Made by a program: the position numbers and the translations under genes
The notes under the pieces: model-generated
Seen by the model: only the letters and a program-made list of their open reading frames with translations
Databases searched by the model: none
What the model was told of the DNA's origin: nothing
Part shown: piece after piece, positions 23,797-34,474 of the stretch
How positions within the stretch are numbered: position 1 is the first letter of the stretch
Layout: each line of letters opens with the position of its first letter
DNA from: Thermotogae bacterium
Lineage (GTDB): Bacteria; Thermotogota; Thermotogae; Mesoaciditogales; Mesoaciditogaceae
Assembly (NCBI GenBank): GCA_026988035.1
Contig: JALSLY010000077.1
Span: 1 to 34,474 of the forward strand
Reading direction: 5' to 3'
DNA: 34,474 nucleotides

Positions 23797-24781
23797 ACAC
23801 GTCCCAATAATCTTTTAGCAAAATCGCGATCGGAACTGCTACAAAAGCACCAATTGGACCTATGATTTGAGTAAAAGCTATTATGGCAATTACCATCCAG
23901 AAAGGATTCAATTTTGATTGGTTTTGGACCGCTTTTAAGAAGATCACAAAGGCCGCGGAATGTACGGCAATTAAAACGATCCAAAACCATATAAAAACGG
24001 TTATTCCTTTCATAAGAGCAGCAATTGCAAGTGGAATGAGTTCAAGAAGTACACCTACAATCGGTATATAGTTCGTTATAAAGACCCAACTGCTAAGCAA
24101 AATACCAGAGCTAATTCCTGTCACGGTTAAAAAGACACCCATTGCTATGGCCGTAAATAGTGCTGCTATTGTCACCCCTACAATATAGCTTTGCATATGA
24201 TGATACGATCTTTTCAAAAAAATCTCGACAGGTTTGGATGAACTCAGCGGGAAAAAATAGATGGTAGAGATCTTTTTGAAGTGCTCAAGATAGTACGAAA
24301 CGTATACACTTCCTATAATAGAAAAGAAAAGAGTTGCCATCATTGATGGAGTAGCTGCGGCTAATTTTGTTATTGCACCAGATATCCAATTTGTAATGGT
24401 TGGCTTTACGGTATTCATTATATTGTTTATGACATCCTTAGAAGTTGGGGAAATTTTGAAATATGAAAGTTTCTCCCACTCTTTGTTTTTAAGAAAGTTC
24501 TCCATAAAGTTCAGAAAGTATTTTCCTTGTTGGTAAATAACCGGGATCAAAAAGCCGATAACTATGGCAACGAATCCATAAAAAATGATCAGTGAGATTG
24601 TGACACTAAGGAATCTCTTTCCTGTAAGTTTGGTAAGGAAGTTTGATACTGGCTCAAGCATGATAGCAACAAAGAAGGAAAGCACGGAGACCTCGAAAAC
24701 GTGAGGTAGTACTCTTCCGGTTAGTAAAAAAAGTACTATATAAACAAATACGATGATCGTAGATTTTCGTCTTGCATTCAA
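23768..24781 (-). CDS. AI-2E/PerM-family membrane protein
   Basis: The 337-residue protein has the family layout: N-terminal hydrophobic segments (about 8-45 and 58-82), a soluble stretch (about 85-135), then several C-terminal helices. It contains SYIVGVTIAALFTAIAMGVF, SWVFITNYIPIVGVLLELIP and, near the end, IIGPIGAFVAVPIAILLKDY, all typical of the AI-2E transporter (UPF0118) family. Members include proposed autoinducer exporters and Na+/H+ antiporters; the substrate here is unknown. Start TTG 24781 has GGGGAGG eight bases upstream. The 3' end overlaps the convergent membrane-protein gene. Confidence 0.87.
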   Translation of the reverse strand: MNARRKSTIIVFVYIVLFLLTGRVLPHVFEVSVLSFFVAIMLEPVSNFLTKLTGKRFLSVTISLIIFYGFVAIVIGFLIPVIYQQGKYFLNFMENFLKNKEWEKLSYFKISPTSKDVINNIMNTVKPTITNWISGAITKLAAATPSMMATLFFSIIGSVYVSYYLEHFKKISTIYFFPLSSSKPVEIFLKRSYHHMQSYIVGVTIAALFTAIAMGVFLTVTGISSGILLSSWVFITNYIPIVGVLLELIPLAIAALMKGITVFIWFWIVLIAVHSAAFVIFLKAVQNQSKLNPFWMVIAIIAFTQIIGPIGAFVAVPIAILLKDYWDVFIVPYLKAS

Positions 24782-24831
24782 AATGTTTTCCTCCCCACAA
24801 ACGATAAAGCGGTCTTCATCAATTATTTACG

Positions 24832-24837
24832 ATTATA
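24832..24837 (-). promoter_or_regulatory. -10 element upstream of the AI-2E-family gene
   Basis: TATAAT reads on the minus strand 50 bases before the TTG start. No convincing -35 is seen at 16-18 bases, so this is a partial promoter call. Confidence 0.35.
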
Positions 24838-24925
24838 CCATTTCGATTCATATGAAAATGCTTAGATTGATGCCAAAAATGATAATATTGTTTTTGAGTA
24901 ATTGTTGCTTCAGGAGAGGTGCGCG

Positions 24926-26161
24926 TTGTTGAAAAAAGACAAGATGTTCTACAAATTTTCCCTTTACGGATTTCTCAAAAATCTTAGATTCTTCGATCCT
25001 TTTATGGTGCTTTTTTTTAGAGAAGTGGGATTGTCCTTTTTCGAGATTGGTTCGCTTTTTGCTATACGTGATCTTTCAACGAATTTTCTCGAGATTCCCA
25101 CGGGTATTTACGCTGATGCTTTTGGAAGAAGAAGAAGCATGATAATGGCTTTTGTTTCTTACGTCATATCATTTGGGATCTTCTACTTTTTTTCTTCTTT
25201 TGCTATGTATGCTTTAGCCATGATTCTATTTGCTTTTGGGGATGCATTCAGATCAGGCACTCACAAGGCACTTATACTTGAATATCTCAAGATAAATCAT
25301 ATGGAAGATATAAAAGTTGAGTACTATGGTCACACGCGTGCAGCTTCGCAGTTAGGTTCTGCTGTGAGCTCCTTGATAGCTGCAGCACTCGTTTTTTACA
25401 GTGGTAGCTATCGATACATATTTATAGCATCGGTTATTCCATACGTTTTAGATTTGATTAATTTGGCCACTTATCCTAAAGAGCTCGATGGTGAACTTTT
25501 GAAGATTCAAAAAGGTGCCATTTTGAATCAAGTTAAAGCTACTCTTAAGGGATTTTGGGGAATTTTTGGTAGTCGCGATGCGATGAAAGCTATATTAAAC
25601 AGCGCGGTTTTTTCCTCGTTCTTTAAAGTTACCAAAGAATACTTACAGCCGATCGTTAAAACTTTTGCTCTCTCAATTCCGGTTTTTGTTGCAATGAATA
25701 GCGCAAAACGCTCTTCAGTTATCATTGGTGTTGTTTATTTCAGCATATACCTTTTGACGAGCTATGCCTCGAGAAATGCCAGCAAGTTCAGCAAGAAATT
25801 CAGAGATCTTCCAATGGCTATAAATTTGACCTTTCTCGTTGGAGCGGTATTTCTGACCTTATCTGGCATCTCAACACATTATAATATGCAGCTGTTGTCA
25901 ATACTGTTGTTTTTAATACTCTATGTTTTGCAAAATCTAAGACGCCCTATGAATGTGTCTTTTATAAGTGACAAGATATCACACAAAATGATGGCCTCCG
26001 GACTCTCAGTTGAGTCTCAACTTACGACTATCTCCATGGCAATAATGGCACCAGTTATGGGGATGCTTGCAGATTTGCTCGGTGTGGGTATGGCCCTTTT
26101 GATCATAGGAACTGTTATGTTTCCCCTTACTTTTGTCTTAAAGGTGAAAAATGCCTATTAG
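24926..26161 (+). CDS. Major facilitator superfamily transporter
   Basis: The protein of about 411 residues has the twelve-helix pattern of an MFS carrier. The loop after helix 2 reads GIYADAFGRRRSMIM, a good match to the MFS signature GxxxDxxGRR, and LRFFDPFMVLFFREVGLS marks helix 1. It resembles the poorly characterised drug/sugar-efflux-type MFS proteins; the substrate is unknown. Adjacent TTG codons at 24926 and 24929 follow AGGAGAGGTG closely and are preferred over TTG 24902, which precedes that site. The gene stands alone, divergent from the AI-2E-family gene. Confidence 0.85.
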   Translation: MLKKDKMFYKFSLYGFLKNLRFFDPFMVLFFREVGLSFFEIGSLFAIRDLSTNFLEIPTGIYADAFGRRRSMIMAFVSYVISFGIFYFFSSFAMYALAMILFAFGDAFRSGTHKALILEYLKINHMEDIKVEYYGHTRAASQLGSAVSSLIAAALVFYSGSYRYIFIASVIPYVLDLINLATYPKELDGELLKIQKGAILNQVKATLKGFWGIFGSRDAMKAILNSAVFSSFFKVTKEYLQPIVKTFALSIPVFVAMNSAKRSSVIIGVVYFSIYLLTSYASRNASKFSKKFRDLPMAINLTFLVGAVFLTLSGISTHYNMQLLSILLFLILYVLQNLRRPMNVSFISDKISHKMMASGLSVESQLTTISMAIMAPVMGMLADLLGVGMALLIIGTVMFPLTFVLKVKNAY

Positions 26162-26213
26162 ATGCAATTTATCCCTTTTTAATTATGGTAAAATCTTGTT
26201 GGAGGTGTAACTT

Positions 26214-26735
26214 TTGAGAATAGGTGTGATAGGTTATTCTGGTGATATCAACAAGCCACCAGTAAAACCGTTGGTTGAGTTGTGTGAAACTCTCGGAGAA
26301 GAGATCGCAAGACGTGGACATGTGTTGGTAAATGGTGGTAGAGATGGAGTTATGGAAGCGGTGTCAAAAGGAGCAATGAATTTTGGCGGCATCGTTGTTG
26401 GTATACTTCCAAAATCAGATTTCGGAAATGATTACCTCACAGTGGCCATAGATACAGGAATGGATTTTTCTATGAGATCTATTCTCATGATGTACAATGT
26501 AGATGTGGTAATAAGTATAGGTGGAAAAGTTGGCACTGCTCTTGAACTGTTCGCAGCGTACGCTCACTCCAAATCAGCTATTTTGTTGAGAGGAACTGGC
26601 GGATGGACGGATAGAATAGCCAGCATATTGTTGGATGGGAAGTACATTGATGATCGAAAATTAGCCGAGGTAAAGAGTGCTTGGAGTGTACAAGAAGCAT
26701 TAGAAATGGTTGAAGCATTGGGGGCAACAAGATGA
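26214..26735 (+). CDS. TIGR00725/LOG-like nucleotide-binding protein
   Basis: The 173-residue Rossmann-type protein starts RIGVIGYSGD and contains LVNGGRDGVMEAVSKGA (35-51) and the variant LOG motif SIGGKVGTALELFAAY. The usual PGGxGTxxE reads IGGKVGTALE, which is normal for this subgroup. Related LOG proteins are nucleotide 5'-monophosphate phosphoribohydrolases, but activity has not been shown for this subgroup to my knowledge. TTG 26214 follows GGAGGTG. An extended -10 (TGG-TAAAAT, 26186-26194) lies just upstream. Its stop overlaps the gltX start by four bases. Confidence 0.85.
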   Translation: MRIGVIGYSGDINKPPVKPLVELCETLGEEIARRGHVLVNGGRDGVMEAVSKGAMNFGGIVVGILPKSDFGNDYLTVAIDTGMDFSMRSILMMYNVDVVISIGGKVGTALELFAAYAHSKSAILLRGTGGWTDRIASILLDGKYIDDRKLAEVKSAWSVQEALEMVEALGATR

Positions 26736-28138
26736 CAGTGAGAGTAAGGTTTGCTCCAAGTCCTACGGGATATTTGCACGTTGGAGGAGCACGCACAGCT
26801 TTATTTGATTGGCTATTTGCAAAAAAAAATGGTGGGAAATTTATTTTGAGGATTGAAGACACAGATATCCAACGTTCCACCCGAGAGTCTGAGGAATCTA
26901 TAATGCAAGACCTCAAATGGTGTGGATTGTATTGGGATGAAGGTCCTGATGTGGGAGGAATTTTTGGACCTTACAGACAAAGTGAACGCGTCAGTGCCGG
27001 GATTTATGAAGAATATGCGAATCAGCTTTTAGAGGCAGGAATGGCTTACTATGCAATTTATGAGTTAGAAGACACTAAGAGAATCCTAAAAAGAACCACT
27101 TCAGAAAAAGAGGCAAATAAGTATCGCCAAAAAGGGCATAGTATAACCGTGAATTTTAAAACACCGAACGGGAAAACGGTTTTTGACGACATAGCAAAAG
27201 GGAAAATGGAATTTGATAATTCCACATTTGAGGATCTTGTAATCGTAAAATCCAATGGGTACCCCACTTACAATTTCGCCGTCGTAGTTGACGATCATCT
27301 TATGAAAATTTCTCACGTAGTTCGCGGTGAGGATCATCTTACAAATACGCCAAAGCAGATAATGCTCTATGAAGCGCTCGGATGGGAGAAACCCAAGTTT
27401 ATGCACATTCCATTGATACTCGGCCCTGATAAAACACCTTTGAGTAAAAGACATGGAGGAACGTCTGTGGATTATTTCAGATCATACGGGATTATCGACA
27501 AGGCATTCGTGAATTACCTTGCCTTACTTGGCTGGGGCGTCGAAAATGAGATTTTCGATCCTTTCAAGAAGATAGAATCTTTTGATTTGCACAGACTCTC
27601 GTCAAAACCGGTGATTTTTGATTATGCAAAGTTAGAATGGATAAATGGCCAGCATATGAGAAGCATGCCAGTTGAAGAACTCATCGAAAAGTTTAAATCG
27701 TGGTTGGAGGGGAACTATTCAAAGGGACTCGGATGGTTTGAAAACATCGAGTATGCTGAAAAGGTAATGGAAATATGCCGTCAAAAAGTCAATAATTTAA
27801 AAGCATTGAAGGATTTTGTGGAACCATTTTTTGTTGAGAGACCGATACCAACTCAAGATGCCAAAAAAATATTAGATTTGCCTTACGTGCAATCTTATCT
27901 TTTATCAGCACTTGGCGCGATCAAAATGTTGAATAACTGGAACGTTAAAAACGTGGAAAGGGTTATAAGAACTGTTGCCGCCTCTGAGAATATTTCAAAG
28001 AAAAAATTCTTTCAACTTCTTCGTGTCGCGTTATTGGGGCAAACTGTTACACCTGGTTTGTTTGAAAGCATTTACGTTCTCGGAAAAGAGAGGTCTCTTA
28101 CCAGAATTCAATATGTTCTGAATGATATAAGCAAATAG
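26732..28138 (+). CDS. gltX: Glutamyl-tRNA synthetase
   Basis: The 468-residue class I synthetase shows the HIGH-type motif in APSPTGYLHVGGART (8-22), IEDTDIQRS, the conserved GEDHLTNTPKQ and the KMSKS-type motif LSKRHGG near residue 236, with a C-terminal anticodon-binding helical domain. Length and order are normal for bacterial GluRS. Whether it is the discriminating or the tRNA-Gln-misacylating form cannot be decided by eye. The ATG overlaps the preceding stop as ATGA, so the two genes are coupled. Confidence 0.97.
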   Translation: MTVRVRFAPSPTGYLHVGGARTALFDWLFAKKNGGKFILRIEDTDIQRSTRESEESIMQDLKWCGLYWDEGPDVGGIFGPYRQSERVSAGIYEEYANQLLEAGMAYYAIYELEDTKRILKRTTSEKEANKYRQKGHSITVNFKTPNGKTVFDDIAKGKMEFDNSTFEDLVIVKSNGYPTYNFAVVVDDHLMKISHVVRGEDHLTNTPKQIMLYEALGWEKPKFMHIPLILGPDKTPLSKRHGGTSVDYFRSYGIIDKAFVNYLALLGWGVENEIFDPFKKIESFDLHRLSSKPVIFDYAKLEWINGQHMRSMPVEELIEKFKSWLEGNYSKGLGWFENIEYAEKVMEICRQKVNNLKALKDFVEPFFVERPIPTQDAKKILDLPYVQSYLLSALGAIKMLNNWNVKNVERVIRTVAASENISKKKFFQLLRVALLGQTVTPGLFESIYVLGKERSLTRIQYVLNDISK

Positions 28139-28184
28139 GAACAAACCGTGTTTATTTGTCAAATATAGATTAGGAGTCAAATTT

Positions 28185-30122
28185 GTGAAAAAGACCGATA
28201 AAGTTTATGAGATATCTTACAATTCAAAGGAATCAATCGATCTTTTGAAAGAGCTTGATGATGAGCAACGTGCCGCCGTTCTTGAAGAGAAAGGTATTTC
28301 TCTCATCATTGCAGGGCCGGGTTCAGGTAAAACTAAAACGATAACTTATAAGATAGCATATCTCGTGTCAAGGAGGGTAAAACCCCACGAGATATTGCTT
28401 GTAACTTTTACGCGCGCTGCTGCTCGTGAGATGATTCATAGAGCTCAACAAGTTTCACGGAGTAAGCTTGATGGCATGCTCGCTGGCACGTTTCATCATG
28501 TGTGTAATTATTTGCTTCGAAAATATGCGCATGTTCTCAAACTTGATTCGAACTTCTCGATCCTTGACGAGGAAGACGCAAAAACTTTGGTAAAACATGC
28601 AAGAGGCTTGGTGGTATCTAAAGAGGAAAAATTTCCATCACCTTCTTTGATACGTAAATTGATTTCTCTAAGTGCTAATTTGGGCAAACCCATGGAAGAT
28701 GTCATCGAGGAAAGATTTCCGTATTTGTATCCGGTTACGGATAGGCTCAAAGAAGTGAAAGAAAAATATGAAAGATTGAAAATTGAGCAGTTGTCTCTCG
28801 ATTATGATGATCTTTTGAACTATACAAATGACCTTCTCAATGTAGAGGAAGTGAGAATAAAAGAAGCTTCGCGTTTCAAATGGGTTCTTGTCGACGAATT
28901 TCAAGATACGAACAAAATTCAATGTGACATTGTGAAAAAACTTTCATCTGTGCATCACAACTTGATGGTCGTGGGAGATGATGCTCAGAGTATTTATTCT
29001 TTTAGAGGCGCAAGATATGAGAACATATTTGACATCTCGAAAGAGAAAGGTGTGAAGGTTCACAAAATTCAAACAAACTATCGTAGTTCTCCCGAGATCG
29101 TTTCACTGATAAACAGTGTGATACCAAACAACGTTTTCAAAAAGAAGTTAAAATCTGTAAGACCTGCTTCAACGAGACCAGTTGTCATAAGCACATGGGA
29201 TTCTTTCGAGGAATCGGAATTTGTATCAAGTAGAATCATGGAACTTGTCAACGAAGGGGTTCCCGAAGAAGAGATTGCTGTGCTGTACAGAGCTCATGCT
29301 CATTCTATGGATCTTCAATTGGAACTCTCTAAATCGAATATCCCATTCATAGTCAAATCGGGAGTGAAGTTTACCGAATCGAGACATGTGAAAGATCTGC
29401 TTTCCTTTTTAAGAGTTCTAAACAATCCTCGTGACACTTTATCTTGGATTCGTCTTCTTCAACTTTTTACCGGCATAGGGCGAAAGGGAGCTAATATAGT
29501 GGTGAATGCGCTCCAAAATGAGACGGATCCCATTTCTTTGATAAAAGGCATTTCGAAATTTGGAAGGAAATATGAGATTGTTGGAGATATATTTAAAGAA
29601 TTGTCTGGAGAACAATCTCCATCGGAAGTTTTGGAAAAAGTCTACAAATCTTTTTACTCAGATTATCTTGCCATGACCTTTAATGATTTTCATGACAGAC
29701 AACTGGACATAGAAAGATTGATTGAAATTGCAGGAAGGTACGAAAACCAGATTGCTTTTTTGTCTGATCTGGCTGTAACAGAGGATATGGATTTGAAAAG
29801 AGAAGAGTATCAGAAAGAGGGGAAAGTAACACTTACCACAGTTCACCAGGCCAAGGGATTAGAATGGGATATTGTGTTTGTGTTGGCTATTAATCCAGGT
29901 GATTTCCCATCGATTATGGCCTTGAAAGTTGGAAATTTTGAAGAAGAGCAGCGTATTTTCTACGTTGCCATAACAAGGGCACGAAAGCAGCTTTATTTGT
30001 GCAGGCAGATGGGAGGATCGAGAAATCTCGTTTATGGCAACAAGATGGCTATAAATGGAAGTGAATACGATTTGATAGATATGATACCTCCTTCCCTGTA
30101 TGAACATTGGAGCGTGAAATGA
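28185..30122 (+). CDS. UvrD/PcrA-type superfamily 1 DNA helicase
   Basis: The 645-residue protein has the SF1 helicase motifs in order: Q-motif region LDDEQRAAV, Walker A AGPGSGKTKT (about 43-52), Ia VTFTRAAAREM, II VDEFQDTN, III VGDDAQSIYSFRGA, IV TNYRSSPEIV, V TVHQAKGLEWDIVFV and VI EEQRIFYVAITRARKQ. It is somewhat shorter than PcrA/UvrD and lacks the basic C-terminal tail that binds RNA polymerase or UvrB. It probably acts as a 3'-to-5' helicase in repair or replication restart. Start GTG 28185 follows AGGAG. A 14-base gap separates it from the GGDEF protein. Confidence 0.92.
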   Translation: MKKTDKVYEISYNSKESIDLLKELDDEQRAAVLEEKGISLIIAGPGSGKTKTITYKIAYLVSRRVKPHEILLVTFTRAAAREMIHRAQQVSRSKLDGMLAGTFHHVCNYLLRKYAHVLKLDSNFSILDEEDAKTLVKHARGLVVSKEEKFPSPSLIRKLISLSANLGKPMEDVIEERFPYLYPVTDRLKEVKEKYERLKIEQLSLDYDDLLNYTNDLLNVEEVRIKEASRFKWVLVDEFQDTNKIQCDIVKKLSSVHHNLMVVGDDAQSIYSFRGARYENIFDISKEKGVKVHKIQTNYRSSPEIVSLINSVIPNNVFKKKLKSVRPASTRPVVISTWDSFEESEFVSSRIMELVNEGVPEEEIAVLYRAHAHSMDLQLELSKSNIPFIVKSGVKFTESRHVKDLLSFLRVLNNPRDTLSWIRLLQLFTGIGRKGANIVVNALQNETDPISLIKGISKFGRKYEIVGDIFKELSGEQSPSEVLEKVYKSFYSDYLAMTFNDFHDRQLDIERLIEIAGRYENQIAFLSDLAVTEDMDLKREEYQKEGKVTLTTVHQAKGLEWDIVFVLAINPGDFPSIMALKVGNFEEEQRIFYVAITRARKQLYLCRQMGGSRNLVYGNKMAINGSEYDLIDMIPPSLYEHWSVK

Positions 30123-30135
30123 TTGGGGTGGTAGA

Positions 30136-33962
<3,827 letters not shown>

Positions 33963-33987
33963 CTGAATAATTTAGAAGTGTTTGAGG

Positions 33988-34474
33988 TTAATGTTTCACC
34001 ATTATTCCACCGCCAAGGAGAAATTCTCCCTTGTAAAAGGCAGCGATCTGACCCGGGGCTGGAATAACAGGTTCAAAGAAATGTACCTCAGTTGGATCGC
34101 CAAAATTCACACGGCACGGAATGGCTTTGGCTGTACTTCGAACTTTGCATTCACATTCAATTTTGCTTGGTAAATCTTCTAAAAGGTTTACTTTACGAAC
34201 AAAAACTCTATCTTTGAAAAGTTCTTCGCGTTCTCCAACGATCACCGCGTTTTTTGTTGGATCAATGTCTACAACATACACTCTATGTCCAGCTGCTAAC
34301 CCCAGTCCTTTACGTTGACCTATGGCATAAAGCTGATATCCAGAATGTTCTCCGATCACTTCCCCATTTGTGGTGATTATCGGGCCAGGAGATAATTCAA
34401 CGTGTTGCGAATTGAAAAATTTTTTCAAATCTCCATCTGGTATGAAGCACACATCCTGACTATCAGGTTTTGAG
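33988..34474 (-). CDS. mnmA: tRNA-specific 2-thiouridylase MnmA (N-terminal part outside window)
   Basis: The frame is open through the right edge, so the start lies beyond base 34474. The visible 162 residues begin SKPDSQDVCFIPDGD, containing the catalytic Cys of the SQDVCFI motif, followed by GPIITTNGEVIGEHSGYQLY, IGQRKGLGL and the C-terminal beta-barrel with PAPGQIAAFY and GGGIM. MnmA thiolates U34 of the tRNAs for Lys, Glu and Gln. The part lost is the N-terminal ATP-pyrophosphatase domain with the SGGVDSS loop. No break is seen in the visible part. Confidence 0.95.
   Translation of the reverse strand, partial: SKPDSQDVCFIPDGDLKKFFNSQHVELSPGPIITTNGEVIGEHSGYQLYAIGQRKGLGLAAGHRVYVVDIDPTKNAVIVGEREELFKDRVFVRKVNLLEDLPSKIECECKVRSTAKAIPCRVNFGDPTEVHFFEPVIPAPGQIAAFYKGEFLLGGGIMVKH

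Noticed and set aside
24926-26161. MFS transporter as the fluoride exporter
   Set aside because: Known fluoride exporters are Fluc/CrcB or CLC-F; this carrier lies 10 kb away and has no fluoride riboswitch of its own.

Overview
The window is AT-rich bacterial chromosome that is almost entirely coding. About thirty genes sit in tight, often overlapping clusters. Many starts are TTG behind a strong GGAGG-type ribosome binding site. There are no tRNA or rRNA genes, CRISPR arrays, insertion sequences or phage genes. TTG usage, the gene mix and a fluoride aptamer close to the one I recall from Thermotoga petrophila suggest a member of the Thermotogota. That placement is inference; a phylogeny of GltX or Upp would settle it.

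Layout. (1) 1-554: the tail of an upstream gene, an AU-rich hairpin, a doubtful small ORF on the minus strand and the leader of the first operon. (2) 555-7190, plus strand: a six-gene peptidoglycan-salvage operon of NamZ exo-muramidase, NagZ glucosaminidase, a BadF-type amino-sugar kinase, an AmiE-like serine hydrolase, AnmK and a GntR/HutC regulator. None of the enzymes has a signal peptide, so the pathway looks cytoplasmic and must be fed by an importer outside the window. No MurQ etherase is present. (3) 7198-8258: a HAD phosphatase and a cysteine-rich DUF3795 protein. (4) 8314-11459, minus strand: a soluble PAS-PAS histidine kinase with a degenerate C-terminal receiver, coupled to a response regulator with an HD-GYP domain (c-di-GMP hydrolysis), behind a leader of roughly 140 nt that could fold. 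(5) 11746-14914, minus strand: a fluoride riboswitch with a transcription terminator, followed by a pair of MutS-like ATPases. The first of the pair is cut in two by an in-frame TAG that is directly followed by ATG. (6) 15050-20220, minus strand: a YtrA-type GntR regulator with its ABC ATPase and permease, a secreted alpha/beta hydrolase, a YgjP-like metallopeptidase with its own promoter, and a GT1-type glycosyltransferase. (7) 20411-23796, plus strand: a class II glutamine amidotransferase, an exported thioredoxin-fold protein, a DUF5685 protein, a DnaJ-domain protein with a Cys-rich tail and a small membrane protein. (8) 23768-24781, minus strand: an AI-2E/PerM-family membrane protein whose 3' end overlaps the previous gene. 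(9) 24926-34474: an MFS transporter, a TIGR00725 nucleotide-binding protein, gltX, a UvrD-type helicase, a 1071-residue signalling protein ending in an active-looking GGDEF domain, upp, and a truncated mnmA on the minus strand.

The most interesting region is the fluoride-riboswitch/MutS-like locus. The aptamer has a loop-loop pairing that co-varies with the Thermotoga aptamer, a terminator arm that overlaps its 3' half, and an extra segment complementary to the pseudoknot strand. The genes it controls are DNA-repair-type ATPases, not an obvious fluoride exporter. The peptidoglycan-salvage operon and the two c-di-GMP proteins are the other coherent systems.
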